A stretch of 25,757 nucleotides of DNA, taken from Brevundimonas sp. UBA2388 (lineage in GTDB: Bacteria; Pseudomonadota; Alphaproteobacteria; Caulobacterales; Caulobacteraceae). The notes beneath the pieces are model-generated. The model searched no databases, was not told the origin of the DNA, and saw nothing but the letters and a program-made list of their open reading frames with translations. The stretch's first letter is position 1, and every line of letters starts with the position of its first letter. The position numbers and the translations under genes were made by a program. This document shows, one piece after another, positions 23,187 to 25,757 of this stretch. Where the stretch lies: assembly GCA_002343425.1 (NCBI GenBank), contig DDSO01000091.1:1-25757 (forward strand). Direction: 5' to 3'.

Positions 23187-25607
23187 ATGCAGCGTGACCG
23201 CCGCGCGCCCGATTTGGGAGCCTTGCGCTACCGGCTTCTGGCCGGTGCGGCTGCAATCGCGCTGACCTCTCTGGCTGGAGCCGCCCAGGCGCAACAGACG
23301 CCCGCGCCGGTCGGACCGGCCGCCGACGGACTACCCCCTGGCGCGGTCTATATCGAGGCTGAGTCCGCGGCGCGGACCGGCGACGTCATATCCGCCGAAG
23401 CCGCGGGAGCCGATCGCGTGCTGGCCCGCTTCCGGGGCGCGACGCTCAGAGCCGGCGCCGTCAGCTATGACCTCGGTCTCGGCATCGCGACAGCCGACCG
23501 GCGGGTCGAATTCACCGACCCCGAGGGGAACGTCGTCTTCGCGAGCCACCTTGAACTCGACTCGGATCTGAAGGCCGGCGTGGCGGTCGATTTCGCCACC
23601 CGCTTCCGCAATGGCGCGAACCTGATGGCCGCGACGGCGGTACGCCGCAGCGAGAACGTCAACGAGCTGAACTACGCCCGTTTCACACCCTGCGCGATCT
23701 GCGACGCCGAAGGAAATCCCAGGGAACCCAGCATCGCCATCCAGGCGGAGAAGGTCGTTCAGGACGAGGACCTCCGTGCCGTCCTGTATCGCAATGCCGT
23801 GTTCCGGGTCGGCGGTGTGCCGGTCTTCTACCTGCCGTTCTTCGCCCATCCCGATCCGACCGTCGACCGGGCGTCCGGCTTTCTGGTGCCCATTCCCAGC
23901 TACGATGAAGGGCGGGGTCTGAGCCTTGAAATTCCCTATCTTCGCGTGGTGTCACCGTCCGAAGACTGGTTGATCAGCCCGCAGTTCAACACCGATGTCG
24001 CGCCGCTGCTGAACCTCCAATGGCGTCGCCGGTTCGCCGACGGGACGGTCGTCGCGCGCGGCGGCTATACCTACGAGCGCAGCTTCGGCGACTTTGACCT
24101 CGATGGCGACGGCGACGCCGAGAGCAACGTCAAATACGGCGACCGCACCAGCCGCAGCTATTTCCTGGGTCATGGCCGGTTCGATCCCGACGGGCCCTGG
24201 CGCTGGGGCTTCACGATCGAACGGGTGTCGGACAAGACCCTGTTCGACCGCTATGACATCCGCGATCCCTATCAGGACAACGGCCTCTACTACGGCGACC
24301 AGCGGCGGCTGATCAGCCAGTTGTACGCCGAGCGGCAAACCGCCCGGTCCTATCTCTCGGTTACCGCCTTTGACCTGCAGAGCCTGCGGGTCACCCGGTT
24401 CGATCCGGTTACGCCGGCACTGAACGAGTTCGAAGCGGACGGCGCCCTGCCCGTGGTCGCGCCCCTGGTCGAGGCGCGTTGGGAACCGGCCGGGCCGGTT
24501 CTCGGAGGCCGCCTGCGGCTGCGAGGATCGGCTGTGTCGCTGTATCGCGACGACTACGTCGGCGGCCCGGTCTTGCGCCCCCAGATCATCCCGACGGGAG
24601 CGACCCTCGGCCTGCCGGGCGTCGACAGCCGCCGGGTCTCGGGTCAGGTCGAATGGCGACGGACCCTGATTTCACCCCTCGGCGTGCGTTGGGAGCCGTT
24701 CGTTGACGTGCGCGCCGACCTCTATTCCGTCGGCGACCTGCCCCCGATGCTGGGGCTGGAGGATGAGGCCATTTCCCGCGGCCGCGCCACGGCCGGCCTC
24801 GACATCAGCTATCCGCTGTTCCGCAGCGTCGGCCCCGGCGCCGATCTGATCCTGGAGCCGATGGCGCAGCTGTCGGCCTCGACCAGTTCGGACCTCGATC
24901 CGCGAATTCCGATTGAGGACAGCCAGACGCTGGAACTGGACGAGAGCTCCTTGTTCCGGACCGACCGATTCCCCGGCTATGATCTTTATGAGGGCGGTCC
25001 CCGTCTGACGATTGGCGCCCGGGCGACACTGCGCTGGAACGAGGGCCGGCAGGCCAGCCTGTTCATCGGCCGCAGCTACCGCGCCGAGGAGGAGCCTGCC
25101 TTCCTGACGCCGGTCCCGGATTTGCCAACCCAGCTCTACGATCCAACCGGCCTGGCCTCGCAGACGTCCGACTGGGTCGTGCAGGGCAGCTTCTCGCCGT
25201 CCGACCGGATTCGCGGCTGGGGCCACGCCACCATCGACGCCTCGGGTGAAATTCGCCGGGCGGAAACAGCGGTGGACGGCCGCTGGGGCCGGCGCAATCT
25301 CGCGACCGTCAGCTACATCATCGACCGCTCGAACCCGCTCGCCGGGCCGCTGAACCGAAACTACGCGTTCGTCCAGCTGTCGGGACAACAGTTCGTCTAC
25401 GGCAACTGGGGCATAGCGGCCTCGGGCATCGCGGATCTGGAGCGGGACATCATCACCCGGTCCGAAGTCGGCCTGCTTTTCGACGACGACTGTTTCCGAT
25501 TCGAGATCGGCTATCGGCGCGACAACACGCGCGTACGCCCGACAGGACCGTCCGAAGGCGTCTATGTGCGCCTAAACCTCGCCACTTTCGGCGGTACAGG
25601 GTATTGA
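23187..25607 (+). CDS. lptD: LPS-assembly outer-membrane protein LptD
   Basis: LptD is the beta-barrel that inserts lipopolysaccharide into the outer leaflet, together with LptE. The 806-residue precursor has a signal peptide (about 1-35, cleavage AQA|QQ), an OstA-like N-terminal jellyroll (about 50-165) and a long C-terminal barrel ending in Tyr after alternating aromatic strands. Conserved pieces include YRNAVFRVGGVPVFYLPFFAHP (in two parts, about 201-222), WRRRFADGTVVARGGYTYER and DDDCFRFEIGYRRD. It has three cysteines in the mature part: C169 and C172 (CAIC) and C769; E. coli has four in a CC-containing pattern. An Asp-rich loop (302-310) resembles a calcium-binding loop. The ATG at 23187 is preferred over a TTG at 23151, though no clear ribosome site is seen. 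Confidence 0.95.
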   Translation: MQRDRRAPDLGALRYRLLAGAAAIALTSLAGAAQAQQTPAPVGPAADGLPPGAVYIEAESAARTGDVISAEAAGADRVLARFRGATLRAGAVSYDLGLGIATADRRVEFTDPEGNVVFASHLELDSDLKAGVAVDFATRFRNGANLMAATAVRRSENVNELNYARFTPCAICDAEGNPREPSIAIQAEKVVQDEDLRAVLYRNAVFRVGGVPVFYLPFFAHPDPTVDRASGFLVPIPSYDEGRGLSLEIPYLRVVSPSEDWLISPQFNTDVAPLLNLQWRRRFADGTVVARGGYTYERSFGDFDLDGDGDAESNVKYGDRTSRSYFLGHGRFDPDGPWRWGFTIERVSDKTLFDRYDIRDPYQDNGLYYGDQRRLISQLYAERQTARSYLSVTAFDLQSLRVTRFDPVTPALNEFEADGALPVVAPLVEARWEPAGPVLGGRLRLRGSAVSLYRDDYVGGPVLRPQIIPTGATLGLPGVDSRRVSGQVEWRRTLISPLGVRWEPFVDVRADLYSVGDLPPMLGLEDEAISRGRATAGLDISYPLFRSVGPGADLILEPMAQLSASTSSDLDPRIPIEDSQTLELDESSLFRTDRFPGYDLYEGGPRLTIGARATLRWNEGRQASLFIGRSYRAEEEPAFLTPVPDLPTQLYDPTGLASQTSDWVVQGSFSPSDRIRGWGHATIDASGEIRRAETAVDGRWGRRNLATVSYIIDRSNPLAGPLNRNYAFVQLSGQQFVYGNWGIAASGIADLERDIITRSEVGLLFDDDCFRFEIGYRRDNTRVRPTGPSEGVYVRLNLATFGGTGY

Positions 25608-25626
25608 CGCAGCGACGGGCGCTGAC

Positions 25627-25638
25627 GGCCGCGCGGCC
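25627..25638. repeat. 12-bp GC palindrome between lptD and the next gene
   Basis: GGCCGCGCGGCC is a perfect palindrome 20 bases after the lptD stop, in a 99-base gap. No T-tract follows, so I do not call it a terminator. Such GC palindromes are frequent at this base composition. Confidence 0.3.
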
Positions 25639-25706
25639 CGGGGGTGCGCGGTTCGCAAATCCGGGACGAAAACCGGACCAGCGCCGCTTGAGGAACCAGG
25701 ACTGAC

Positions 25707-25757
25707 ATGGGTTTGCAGCGTTACATGACGGGCGTGGCGATCGCCGCCCTCCTGGCC
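25707..25757 (+). CDS. start of an exported protein, probably SurA-type peptidyl-prolyl isomerase (partial)
   Basis: Only 17 codons are visible, MGLQRYMTGVAIAALLA, running off the window. They look like a signal peptide: a short basic start and a hydrophobic core. AGGA lies five bases before the ATG. The SurA call rests on position only: in alphaproteobacteria and E. coli, lptD is directly followed by surA, the periplasmic chaperone for outer-membrane proteins. No catalytic domain can be seen, so another exported protein is possible. Confidence 0.6.
   Translation, partial: MGLQRYMTGVAIAALLA

Noticed and set aside
25608..25706. GC palindrome after lptD as a rho-independent terminator
   Set aside because: No T-run follows the stem, and surA is normally co-transcribed with lptD.
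1..25757. Search for tRNA, rRNA, CRISPR, transposase, integrase or phage genes
   Set aside because: No repeats with spacers, no inverted repeat ends, no transposase or integrase motifs and no cloverleaf-like sequence were seen; the region looks like core chromosome.

Overview
The window is GC-rich (roughly two thirds G+C by eye, not counted), almost fully coding alphaproteobacterial chromosome. A MipZ-type cell-division ATPase, two CcrM-type GANTC sites upstream of its gene, a GatCAB transamidation system, a panC-mipZ neighbourhood and a pepA-holC//lptF-lptG-lptD-surA block all point to Caulobacterales, most likely a Brevundimonas- or Caulobacter-like organism (inference from gene content, no database search). 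I see no rRNA, tRNA, insertion sequence, prophage or CRISPR array. No stretch over 300 bases lacks a gene.

Layout. (1) 1-4304: glutamyl/aspartyl-tRNA(Gln/Asn) amidotransferase genes gatB (partial), gatA and gatC on the minus strand. An exported M17 leucyl aminopeptidase gene on the plus strand interrupts gatA and gatB. (2) 4386-4901: a small lipoprotein of unknown function. (3) 4974-13128, plus strand: ruvX, an AEC-family permease, pyrB, a pyrC-like gene that has lost its catalytic residues, plsY, dprA and topA. Most of these junctions are 4-base stop/start overlaps, so much of the block is probably co-translated. (4) 13125-15156, minus strand: a membrane J-domain protein, mipZ and a SPOR-domain lipoprotein. 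(5) panC (plus strand), divergent from the SPOR gene. (6) 16114-20734, minus strand: pepA, holC, three tandem I78-type inhibitor-like lipoproteins and a large exported TPR protein, likely one transcription unit. (7) 20869 to the end, plus strand: lptF, lptG, lptD and the start of a surA-like gene, all serving lipopolysaccharide transport and outer-membrane protein biogenesis.

How the genes work together. The window joins translation fidelity (GatCAB), pyrimidine synthesis (PyrB with its non-catalytic partner), phospholipid synthesis (PlsY), DNA topology and uptake processing (TopA, DprA), replication (HolC), division-site placement (MipZ) and the envelope machinery (LptF, LptG, LptD). Most of it is housekeeping. 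The points most worth a second look are the dead dihydroorotase, the GANTC-containing mipZ promoter, the triple I78 array with an inserted CxxC, a His/Cys-rich motif set in the exported TPR protein, and a short leader ORF with a hairpin in front of pyrB.
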